A stretch of DNA of 64,000 nt, taken from contig JAFCMP010000434.1 in assembly GCA_017506865.1 (NCBI GenBank), positions 248,001 through 312,000 of the forward strand, given 5' to 3'. The notes beneath the pieces are model-generated. The model saw only the letters and a list, made by a program, of their open reading frames with translations, was not told the DNA's origin and did no database searches. Below, piece by piece: positions 20,481-31,600 of the stretch. Made by a program: the position numbers and the translations under genes. Every line of letters begins with the position of its first letter. The first letter of the stretch is position 1. The stretch is from Tribonema minus (Eukaryota > Sar > Xanthophyceae > Tribonematales > Tribonemataceae).

Positions 20481-22046
20481 GCGGAGAGCGGTGGCGGCAG
20501 CGCGTGGGTGAATGCAACTCAGGCGGTGATGGCGATGAGCGGGCTGCCAGCTGTGCGGGCTGTGTGTTTCGCAGTGTCTCCTGGTGATTGCGTGCGGCGC
20601 GCTCGTAGGATACCATATGGCAAGGTGATGGCACGCGTGGAAACGATCGCGGCTTTGCGCTAGTGCTTGTATATATATAGTGCTTGTCAACTGAAAACTG
20701 TTAGAGAGACTGGTCGAGCTGGACGCCGCCGCTTGTGATGTGTAGAAACATGTTGAGGCACGACAACCAAGCTAGTCAAACATCAACTATGCACTCCTTC
20801 ATGTTTCACATCATGGTCTGGATATCTGCTTCTTCAAGTTTGCTGCCTGCCTGGGCGCACAACCTCCATTTTTGTGCACAGCGCTGTGCTTGCATTGGCA
20901 GTCACAGAGCTGATGCAAATGTTTTACACATTGCAGAATCCAATAGCGGCCATGTGCATCTACCTACTGTTGTGTTGTTGCACAGCGCCATTTTACTCTT
21001 GATGTGTGTGGCGCAGACATGTGAAGCTTCAATGCACGCCAGCAAAGCGATAAGGCTGATAATGCTGCTCTTGCAGTGTGATCATATACGAGTCATGATG
21101 TGTCTGCATTGTATCGTACGCGCCACTGCCTATAACGCAATGAGATGGAAAACAACATGCAGTGGGCACGCGCGGTGCTAGCCCACTGCGCGCTTTGACA
21201 AGTGGACGCCGCTCAGTATTGCCGCGTACAGCGCACCATCGCATGATACATACACCCCCCACACAAGACGTCGCGCGCCCTGCGCGCCATATCTCTTGCG
21301 CCAGCGTACACACACTTGCCGTACACCTACACGCCAGAGAGCTGAAGCAATGTGCCTCTGCTGAGGCTCTACGAAAGCGCCGCACACACACACCCGCCAC
21401 ATTACTCGCACCGCCTGCTCTTTGCTGCTGCTTGTGTGATCGGCCTGAGTGGCGCACACCTCTGCCCACGGCACCCTCTTGGGCTGCTTGAGCTTCCTTA
21501 CGCCGGAGTTGGCTGCGGGCTCGACGATTGCAGCCGTAGGAATGTTGTGGCCTTTGTCGTTGGTGGTCGCCGCCATTGCCGTCATCGGCGCGCCTGTCAC
21601 CACGTGAGATGCGCATGCTGTACACGACATGCGAGCATCGCTCAGCGAGCGCCAGAGCGCGCCCTGCCGGCAGGTGCCCCGCTCGTGCTCCGCGAGAGCG
21701 TGAGGCGCACCGCTTCCGCGTACGTAGAGGCAGTGCTCAGCGAGCACGGAGTCGCATCACTCAGCGCTCAGCAAGCATCAGAGCATTGCTCGGCGAGCGC
21801 GAGGGCATCGCTCAGCATACGCTGACGCGCCTCGCATATCCAAATACTGAGCTCATGTATGCGCACTGGTTTCGGAAGAGCAGCCACCAGTATTCCCCCC
21901 CATCCCCCGCTGGAGCAAAGGCTGCGCCTCAAGTGAACCAGTTCCGCCGCAATCGATCCGCGCCCAGGAGTGACGCTCTGCGCAACCCCAACTTGGCACG
22001 TCACGCCCTGAAGCACTGGTGGCAGTTACCAGGTGGCAGTTACAGG
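20481..22046. other. Intergenic region
   Basis: No recognised gene between the LRR stop and the TMEM138 stop. It contains the second copy of a dispersed repeat (21640-22045) that abuts the TMEM138 3' end. Confidence 0.4.
21640..22045. repeat. Dispersed repeat, copy 2
   Basis: Diverged collinear match to 17740-18220 (GCTCAGCGAGC words, CGCGTACGTAGAGGCA, TTGGCACGTCACGCCC, TGGCAGTTACAGG). It ends right at the TMEM138 stop codon. Confidence 0.5.
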
Positions 22047-25000
22047 TTAGCCTGCGGGGCTGAGGCCGTCGTTATTAGTGGGCCAGTGCGCGTCAGCACT
22101 GCCGCGGTGCGGCGGGTGCGCCATGGGCCTGTAGCGGCTGACCCAGGCGTCCTTGGTGTAGAACATGGGGTCACCGAGGCGGAACGCGGCGCGCGTGTTG
22201 CTCATGTAGTACACGCAGGCCCCTGTATGGGGTAAATTGTGCAGGTGGGGGTAGGAGGGGGGGGGGGGGGGGAGATGTCAAATTTCGCCTGCGCACTTAC
22301 ACGATGCTGGCACTTGTACGTAGTCAACTACAGTAGCCAATTTCATGGCTGTTGAATTGTGCACAGCGTTGGCGGTGAGGTCGCGGCACGGCTGCGAGAC
22401 TTGATGCAAACATGTTCTTCCCAATGGCGAGTACTGAGTGAGCTTGTCACATTCGATGCACGTTGCAAGCTCGCTGTGATATTTATCGCTGCGCACAGTG
22501 GGTTTTGTGGTCAGACAGGGAAGCCTCCTGTGGTAGCATCAACGACTTCAGAACGATTGCATTCTTTCAAGAAGCATACTCACAAGAGACTGCCCTCGGT
22601 ACATGATTCTTCGTGTGCACTTGGATGCGTCATGTATAGTAGCTGCGGGTAGCAGGTGTTCCACGGTGAAGCGGCACAGGCACTGCCTGTCCAAAGTTGA
22701 CGCGACAACAGCTCGCCAAGGGCGCACGCGTTTGGTGCACGTGTGGTACACGTTAGGTCAGGGTTAGGGTCGGTTAGGGTTAGGGTCAGACGTAGCACCT
22801 GCGACCGTACACAGTTGACGCGACAACGCCTCGCCGAGGCGGAATGCGGCACGCGTTTGCTGCAAGTGTGGTACCACATTAGGGTCAGTGTTAGGTTTAG
22901 AGTTAGGGTTAGGGTTAGGTGCAAGTGTAGTACCACACACTGGACAGGAGGCATCCGCAGACAGGGGCGGCAAAGATGCAGTTAGATAAGCTGTTACATA
23001 GGCCACCTTCGTGCATACAGTGCAGCTGCACTTGTTGCGCGCCGAGCGTGGATCGGCGTGCGCGCACATATGTGCATACATGCTAGTACAACGTGCGCAT
23101 GGGCCTCGGGAGTGGGGGCGCAGGCTGTACACAGGAAGACAGGGGTCATATGCGATGCTGAGAGACCAGCTATCGCGACCGAAGCCTTGACACAGCATCG
23201 CACATGTGCCTGGGGAGATTATGGGTGCTGCATGTAACGCCATGCCGGCGTATGGCTGCTGCTGTTCGCTGCAAAAGCGGGCTGCTGGCGATCGCGCGCA
23301 GTGCAGACTGTGCATGCGCGCGAGGGGCGCCTCCGCCTCTGAACAGAAGGATGTTGAAACACAGACACTTGACGCTGCAGAGCGAGATCGCCTGTGAACA
23401 GCTTGTACGCTGCATGTGACAGCATGCTGGCGCATGGCTGCCAATGGCCTACACATGCCCAAGGCAGCTCGCACTGTGCGAACAGGGTTAGGGTTAGGGC
23501 TAGGTTTAGCTTTCAGATGGGGAGCCCAGCACGCTCATGTGCGGTACAGGCAGCAGGCAGCGCGTACGGCTCGTCTGCGGGCGACAGCGCACGGCGGTCC
23601 CCCATGCGTGCGTCACTACAGCTGAAGTGTTTTTGTCTGCTTCAAAGTAATGTTTGAAGGTTGCGCGGCGCGTGCCGTCCGTCGGCATCACAGTCTACAA
23701 AATGCAGAACCTGTTGCGCGTCCACGTACTTCAAGCACATCACATATGCGTTCCTTTTTGTTAGCAAAAATAATCTGCTAGTGCTGTCATAGTTGAACTT
23801 TGCTTCCTCTTTGACCTGCCTGCCATACTTAAATTTTGCATCCCTCTTTGAAGCTTTCTGCGCTCACCGAGCTTGTGCATGATCGAAAACGCCATGTACG
23901 CTCCGCTGTCCCACGGATCCCACGCCACGCCGCCGCCGCCGCCGCCGCTGCCGCCTGCGCCGCCGCCGCCGCTCGTGCCGATGAGCTTCGCCAGCCTGTA
24001 GCCATACAGCAGCGCCGTCGCCGTGATGTAGGCGCCGTTTACAGCGTACACCCACTTGTAGTGCACCGCCACGAGTCCCATGAGGCCCGCCTTGAACGGC
24101 CACGTGTCAAACATCATGATGAACAGCGTGAGCAGCACGGCGACCTGCACGAGCAGCTGCACGCCGTGGACGAGGACGAGGATGGTGTCGACGTCGTCGC
24201 CGCCGCCGTCGAGCGTGAGCTGCGAGTACGAGTCGTACTCCACGCTGCCGTTCAGCAGCACGTCCGCCAGCATGAGCAGCATGAGCACCGTCAGCTTGGC
24301 CTGGAACCAGGCGTCGGCGCCGCCCTTGGCGCGCTTTTTCCTGCAGGAGGGGCGCAGGGCAGGTGGCCAACCACACCAGTACAAAACATCAGGTTGTGCG
24401 CAATAGGTGTAACTGTCACTGGCTGCTGTTGATCATTACGGAGGCGGGGTTGGGTGCGGAGCAGGTGGCCAAACCACACCAGTACAGTCATCACGATTGT
24501 ATGCCGCTAGAGCACACAAGAGCAGCTGCGAGAGGGGGCTGAGCGCGTGCATTTTCTTGTGAGTAATGCGTGAACAGCCTACTGAGAGGTAACCCACGCA
24601 CTTTGGAGCTGCACCTACTGACCTGCATTCATTCCACCAAAGTTATCTTTGGTGGTATGCAGTGGCCATGTGTCATGTGTTGCATTTCAGGCTCCTGTTC
24701 CACAAGACCGCATATGATAGTGCTGGTCATATATATGAAGGCGCTGATTGTAGTGGAATGATTGCTTCAATACAGCCAACAAAACTTGCTTCCTTGTGTC
24801 ATTGGCTGCTGCTGATCTCCATGGAGGCCGTGTCATTGGTGGCGGTTTGTGCTCTGACGAGCAGGTTGTTTGATTTTCCTGCTATTGCGATAATTGGTGG
24901 CCTCTGGCACTGCACTCTCGCGGTGAATCAACTTTCGAACAGATCCAGCATACCATCTGCGTCAAACTCGCCCTGCAATACCCTGATCGTGCAGAAGCGG

Positions 25001-25066
25001 CCAAGCACAAGAGGAAGGTATGGAACCTTACCTGGCTCCGCCGGCAGCTCCATTGAATAAGTGCAT
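22047..25066 (-). CDS. TMEM138: TMEM138 homologue, ciliary transition zone protein
   Basis: Three exons: 25032-25066 (ATG, only 35 bases), 23871-24340 and 22047-22222; about 226 residues, phases consistent at both junctions. The middle exon has four hydrophobic segments, including QAKLTVLMLLMLADVLLNG and LLTLFIMMFDTWPFKAGLMG; the latter matches TMEM138 (xMFFNTxxFQAGL). A Gly-rich insert (about 23925-23970) lies before the last helix. The last exon gives TRAAFRLGDPMFYTKDAW, matching the vertebrate end RLGDPHFYQDSLW. In animals the protein acts at the ciliary transition zone, so the host probably builds flagella. The 35-base first exon is inferred from start, donor and phase only; the other two exons are well supported. 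Confidence 0.8.
22150..22880 (-). repeat. Copies of the acceptor edge of the TMEM138 last exon
   Basis: The edge CGAGGCGGAACGCGGCGCGC with the following bases (22170-22225) is copied at about 22690-22745 and 22815-22880, both upstream in the minus sense. The second copy still encodes TRAAFRLGEAL. TTAGGG runs lie directly beside each copy (22755-22795 and 22880-22920). Confidence 0.8.
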
Positions 25067-27239
25067 CGCGCGCTTTTCCTCGCAGCCCCGTCGTTTTTTG
25101 TCCAGTTGGCAGTTGGGCATCCTTCAACAACCGTCATGTGAACTTGAAGTTGTCGTGCTGTCCGAGAATGATCTAGCGCTTGAGCCTCAGGCTAGCAAGT
25201 ACTGTAACGCTTTGTCTTGAGACACCCAATGAGGGACGCGGGCGACTGCCATTGCAATGGTGCCACGTGCGCGCTGCGACAGCACCTCCAGCAGGCCGGC
25301 GCACACAAAGATCTCCGCCACTGGTGGCTCAGAGGCTGGCATACAAGTGGATGTGCGCAGGGGGCGCTGGTTGCAGGGTTATCATCATCACTGTGCATAC
25401 CGATGGGAGGCATCATGAAATGACAAGCAGACAGCTGCACCTTCATAGGTGCAGGGACCATTTTTGTTAAATGCTGCACACACAGGCTCAGGCACCATTT
25501 TTGTTGAATGGTGCACACCCAGCTTCGCGGGGGCCAGTCGGCTTCACACCACATTACCGCTCGAGCTCGCCAAAGCGGATGGCATCCTCAGCACACTACT
25601 GCCTCGTCAAGGAAGGGGGTAAAATCTCTGCAGCACAGGCGGCGGCGGGGATTGATGGTTCAAGCTTGTGTTGCACCAGTGTATGTATGGGTTGCACCAC
25701 CATGCTGTGCGGGGCAGCGGAAAGCTGATGTTGGCGAACACTTGCACTTTCAAGATGAGGCGTGCTGCATGAAGGCAAAAGGTTGGATGCTCGTGGACGC
25801 GGCGCGCGTCGTTCAGTCGCAACAGACGCCGCATGTGCTGCTTCAGCGAGATCTCAAGGCATACATGGGCGTACCTCGCCATCATGCGCGCTTGCATTTT
25901 CACAAAACGAGTCCATGTTGGCACCGCAACATAAGTGCACATAGCTGAAGTCATGCACAAAGCATGCCAAGCCCGCGTGTAATGACCAGTGTGCCACCGC
26001 CTAGACAGCTGGATTGCGCTGTGCCACCACTGCAGCGCCATGTACTCGTCTCAACTGCGAGCAGAGGTCCCCCCCGCCCAGAAAGGCTGAAAATCGCCTG
26101 GGGAGATTTTCACGAGTGGCATGCAGCACAGTGCGTGCGGACGCTGAAGGAGATGACAGATGCACAGCTGGCACAGTGCCGCACGCGGAGCGCGGCGGTG
26201 TGCACGCACCCTGGAACAGGCTGAGCGCTGCGGCTGCAACCTGTCTTTGGCCAGTTTAAGGCGGCAGGAGTTGATGCTGTGGATCATATCTTTGAAACAG
26301 GAGGAGCGCTTTGGGACCATCAATTACTTTTACTGCTTCCACGAGCCGTTGATAAGGATCTAGCTGATGACGTCTCGTGTCGCATGACGTATACATACGC
26401 CCACACTACACGGGCTGGTGCTGTGGATCACATCTTTGGAACAGCAGGAGCGCTTTGGTACCATCAATTACTTTCACTGCTTCCAAGAGCCGTTGATATG
26501 ATCTACATAGCTGGTGACGTCTCACACGAGGTATACATGCGCCCACACTGAAAAAAAGTCACATGTACAACGCGACCCAGCTGATTCAGGCACAAGACCA
26601 ACTGAGCGACATGATCAGCTTATTAGCGCGATCACATTGTGAGAGGACCACAGGGAGGCACCCCCGCAAAGTCCTCATCAGAGACATTTGATGTTATGGA
26701 TGTTCATAGTTGGTGCATACCCTACCCATAAAATACCTACCTACCTTCCATTCTGACTTTCCCCCTTCAATCTGCGGAGAGAAGCTTGAAGAGATAAAGC
26801 TGAGCCTGCCTAACACGTAGATTACGCGCACAGGTAGCCTGGAGTTACAGAGCGCACTGCCGACAGCAAGAGCAGAGGGGCCACGACTCCGCCTCAGGTG
26901 ACCTTGTGTTCCTTGCGGCCGTCGCGGCTCACGATCTCCTGAACTGTGAGCTTGAGATCTGTGTAAGGGCGATGCATTACTGCCATCGTCTGATGATGGC
27001 CTTACACTAGCGGCGCGAACCACAGGAGGAGCCTGGCTATGTTGGAAGCACTCATGCATCTCCTGTGGAGCTGCAGCGCGCCATTCGCTGCTGCTACCAG
27101 CGTGTCGTCTGCTGTCTGATGGCACGTGCTCTCCGTGCTCTACTAACAATGTCTGACATGTATAGTGGCGGAAGTAGGCAGCCCAGAGGGTCAGCAGGAT
27201 GCCCGCAACACAGGCTTCCATCCCGGATATCAGACGCTA
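25067..27239. other. Region with possible unassigned exon
   Basis: At 26160-26360 a plus frame reads RRQELMLWIISLKQEERFG then TINYFYCFHEPLI, which looks coding. A copy of its end (about 26275-26400) follows at 26421-26545, as at other exon borders. I recognise no family. The rest holds nothing I can support. Confidence 0.35.
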
Positions 27240-27720
27240 CACAGGTGAGGTGACTGATTAGGGGGCATCCTGGCCTGGGCATGTCGCAACGAATCCCTAG
27301 CTGTATCGGACATGGGATCCAGGCTTGCGCCTGGACGAAACCCCTGCGGTGTGGGACGGGGAACCAGGCGAGGCACTCGGGACAGCCCCCCTGATCTGCC
27401 GCTCTCACAGAGTGTCTGTGTAAATCGCGTCGTTGCCTCCAGAAAGATCCTTAGCACCTGATGGCGGCTGGCGATAGGCATGCAATACGACATCGCAGGC
27501 GGGTAGCACCAGGCTGTTTGCCCGCTCTCTGGGGGTGTGGAGGCTGTTCCGCCGCCTTCATGCTTCCCGGGCCGTCCCCATGTCCGCTGCAGCCGTAGCA
27601 AGATAGATGAAAGTAGAAGTAGTAGTCCCCCGATTTGGTCTCCACCTTGCCGAGGTTTGGGGGCTTGGTGGTGAGCCTTGGGCAAGCTCACTGCTGTACC
27701 AAGAGAGACCCGGGTAAGTC
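27240..27720. other. Compositionally distinct segment, possible retroelement piece
   Basis: About 480 bases, GC-rich, without the TTAGGG/TTCAACTT spacers typical of nearby introns. It has structured-looking segments such as GCCTTGGGCAAGCTCAC and CCAGGCTTGCGCCTGG. Both strands carry frames of 100-150 codons. It resembles the 5' leader of a non-LTR retrotransposon in style, but I cannot name it. Confidence 0.25.
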
Positions 27721-28659
27721 CACTGCCCCTGCAAGCTTTGTGTTACAAAGCTTGCTGCTGCTTAGCAGTGTACTGGTCAGGGTACACAACACGTGAGTGT
27801 ATGTTCACATGCCATGTAGGTTACCAAGCTGCTTAGCCTATGAAATCATTCTGCATTGTTGTATGCATGATGGCCTTGCAGCACTCAAGATTGTTGTACT
27901 TCGAAGTATTATTCATCATGTGATGCGAACACCCATATGCGCATTCATCTGGCCCAGCCTCCAACCCACTGTGATTCTAACGCCAGTCAGTTCGTAGCAT
28001 GCATAAATGCTAGCTTTTTTTTGAACACTATGTTGGCGTAAGTTTCATGGACGTTCTTGAAGTCAGTAAAAAGCAACGTCAACCACTGATGCTCATGCTG
28101 AGTTGGTGTCATGTGGCATATGCCGCATATCATATATGGAAGTGAGACGCCTGTAGCGCTCTTGTTGCATTTAGCAGTGTACGTATAACAGGTTGCGGAA
28201 ATTCAATGCCCTTAAGTCAAACATATGTTGTGAACCCTAAAACAATTAAAACAATGATGATGCAATACCGTCAACAGCGACAATGAATGATGTCAGAAGT
28301 TGTTGAAAGCACGGGCATGAGACTACTTCTATATGTACGCAATGTGTCAAAGCATGCAGCAGCACGACAACATGCAATCTGCCTTCTGCAGACAGAACAC
28401 ACAATTGCCTGATCAATACATCTCACAGGTAAGCCAACTTCACTTATCCACCAGCCAGCACTGTGGCCTACACGCAACAATTCTAGGCTGAGCTGATACT
28501 GTAGCTGCCGGTGATGCTTCAAGGTATAGGTGAGAAAACAAGTGAGATTGGCTCAGCCGTTTTGTCAACGCTGGTGGGGGGTGACGTGATCAATACACGT
28601 GCACACACGGCGCGATGCACAGGCCAACACAGGCAGGCCGCACTGCAAGCGGTATGTAT
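27721..28659. other. Intergenic, AT-richer
   Basis: Downstream of the ASCC2 stop in the minus sense. Lower GC than its surroundings; no gene seen. Confidence 0.4.
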
Positions 28660-31600
28660 TCAGAACCCAGCCCGTGCAAGCTTCCGCAGCGCCCCCTTCT
28701 TTCTGCTGTGGTTGCCCACGGCCGCCTTACGCTGATCCTTCCGCCGCTTCGCCAGCCAATCCGGTGCCACATTGCGCGCTGCCTCCGCCCCCCCGCTGCC
28801 GCCGCCCCCGCCCCCCACACCACCATCACGACTGCCGCCACCGCCGCCGCCAGCAGCACTATCACCCGGGGCAGCAGCAGCGGCGGCGGCAGCGGCACCG
28901 CCGCCGCGGCCCCTGCCCCCCGCCCCCTTTCTCCCCCCTCTCTGCGCCCCCTGCTGCTGCTGGTGCTGCCGTGGCGGCTGCTGCAACCGCTGCTGCTGCT
29001 GCTGCTGCTGCTGCTGCCTGGCGTGTGGTTGCTGAGTCGTGCTGCGCGCGCCGCCATCGCTCTCGTCGCCGCTTTCGTCGCCATCGTCGTCGTCATATTC
29101 GTCGCTGCCGTCGTTGTCGCCATTGCCGCGGCGCGTCGATTGCGGCGGCGCAAACTGCCTGTACACGATTGATCACAGCGCGTGCGCACAAAGATAGTCA
29201 GCACTGCACCTTTTCAAAACCGTCGCATCATGCGACCTTGCCAAGCCCGCCTACGCATGTCTACAACTGCCCGCATGGCAAGATGTGCCTGAGACCGCGC
29301 GTAGTTTGCACGTGTACAACAAACATACCTTGACACACTTCAACCTATACCTGGAAACAGCGGGCGAATATATGTGCAGCAGTGCTTAGCGTGAGCGATC
29401 CTGCGTGTCATCTATGATGGGGCATGTGGAGTCTGCACCAGAGGGTGCTGTCCAGAAAACATTGCCATGTGATGATGCACTTGAAGCGTATATGCATACG
29501 TACCTATTGGTGCTCCGCGCAATACTCTACAACCATACACTGCCAAGCGCCAGAGCCAATTCGGGCCATAATGTTGTACATGTATACATACATGCCTGTT
29601 GGTAGAGCGCGCGCCCGCCCAGAACATGATGTGCTTGAAACGCATCCGATACATGAAGTGTATGCGATGCATACATACTCTGAAGTACGTAATTATTGGT
29701 GTTGCGCGCGCCCGCCCAGAAGCGCTCATCTTCCTCCTCCTCACACGCGGTTGCCTTGTACTTGAAGTTTAAACCATATATGAAGTGAATACGATACATA
29801 CATACCTATTGGTGTTGCGCGCGCCCGCCCAGAAGCGCTCATCTTCCTCCTCCTCACGATACACGCGGTTGTAGCGCCGCGTTGCCTCCAGGTCCGCCAG
29901 CGGCGCGCCCATGCCGACGCCCCCCGTCCCTCCCACTCCCGGCTGCACGTTGTCGTACTGGTCGTCGTAGTCGTCTTCGTACTCACGCGCCTCCCTGCGC
30001 ACGCGCACGTGAAACAAACGGGTGATTTACTGAGTGTGAGGAACAGGGCATTGGGTTGCATCAAGTGCGTGGAACATGCTTTCCTTCAATTCTTGTTTGG
30101 GGCACGAAGAAGCCCACATGGTGGATGTCAAGCTTGCAACCAGAATCCACATTGCATGTTTTGGCAACATGAGCTTTGTAGGCACCACTGTAGTGGCAAC
30201 GCTGCCGGGGGACGCTGCTGTACGACTGCTGATAGGATCATTGCAGTCGTCCTAGTACTCGTACGCCTCACCTGAGCACTGCCCTCTTCTTTCGCAGCGC
30301 CTCGCGCTCTACCTACCTACGTACCCTAGTCCAAATACCTACCCTACTCCAGATATCTCTCCCACCTGAGCACCGCCCTCTCATCCAGCAGCGCCTCGCG
30401 CTACACCTACTATAGCTCTAGCCCTAGCCCCACATCACCTGAGCACTGCCCTCTCGTCGAGCAGCGCCTCGCGCTCCTGCCGCGCCGCCTGCGCCTTGAC
30501 CACACTGGTCTGTGCTGACAATCCTAGCGCTAGCCATGGCTCTAGCCCTAGCCCTAGCCCTAACCCCATCTCACCTGAGCACTGCCTTCTCGTCCAGCAG
30601 CGCCTTGCCCTCTACCTACCTACCTACCCTAGTCCAGATACCTACCCTACACCCTAGCCCTAGCCCTAGCCCCACCTGAGCACTGCCCTCTCGTCCAGCA
30701 GCGCCTCGCGCTCCTGCCGCTTTGCCTGCGCCTTGACCACGGCCGCTGTCTCCGCGTCCACGCTGTAGCCGCGCTCGTTGGCGCGGCTCTTGCCCTTCCA
30801 CGCGCGCCGCAGCGTTTGTGGAACGTTCCGCAGCTGCGGCGGCAGGTCTTCCGGGCCGCCCGCTAGCGCCGACGCCACCACCTGCGCCGTGTACGAAGTG
30901 ATTTGTTGCTACTGAGTGTTGCTGTATTGTGCTTTGCAGAGTATGAGGGCTTGTGCTTATTGACCTTTGTTTGAGAATTCGTTGGTATCTATCTGAAAAC
31001 AGCTATTGGTGGATGCACAAAAGACCAACAGCAGCTGCAGCGGCAGGGCTTTCGGGCCGCCCGTCAGCGCCGACGCCACCACCTGCGCCGTGTACAAAGT
31101 TTTTTGGTATTACTAAGCGTTGCTGTATTGTGCGTGGCAGAGCACAGTGAGTTGGTGCGTGTTTGCCTTCGTTTGAGTATTCATTGGCGTTCATCTGAAA
31201 AGAGCTGACGATGCATGCACAAAAGACCGATGCCGCCGCCTGCGCCGCGTACGGGCGTGTTGACGGCGAGCACTGGTGCTATCAGTGGTGTTCATCCGAA
31301 CAGAGCGACTTTGATCCACGCATGAAATACCAACGTCAGACAGCATTGACTCGAGCAACCACGCTCGTACGAGTGCAGTGCTACTGAGCGCTGCCGTATT
31401 GCGCTGTGCGGAGGCGCTGCCGGCGTGGTTGCGGCGGGCAGCGCACGCGTGCATGCGCCCCCGCATGCATATGCACGTGCAGGGCGCTGAGCGTTGCTGC
31501 TCATTGTGCTGCGACGGCACTCAACGTGGCCTGCACCCCATCAGCCGTGTGTGCCTTAAAAAAGCGCCCATAGCGGCGGGCGCGCGAGCGGGGGGGGGCT

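Noticed and set aside
19833..20690. 285-codon minus frame rich in Gln, Arg and His
   Set aside because: Antisense of the LRR gene; GC-rich third positions keep it open.
28772..29333. Long plus-strand frames rich in Pro, Arg, Ala and His opposite the ASCC2 last exon
   Set aside because: They are antisense shadows of the Gln/Gly/Ala-rich exon on the minus strand, which matches ASCC2.
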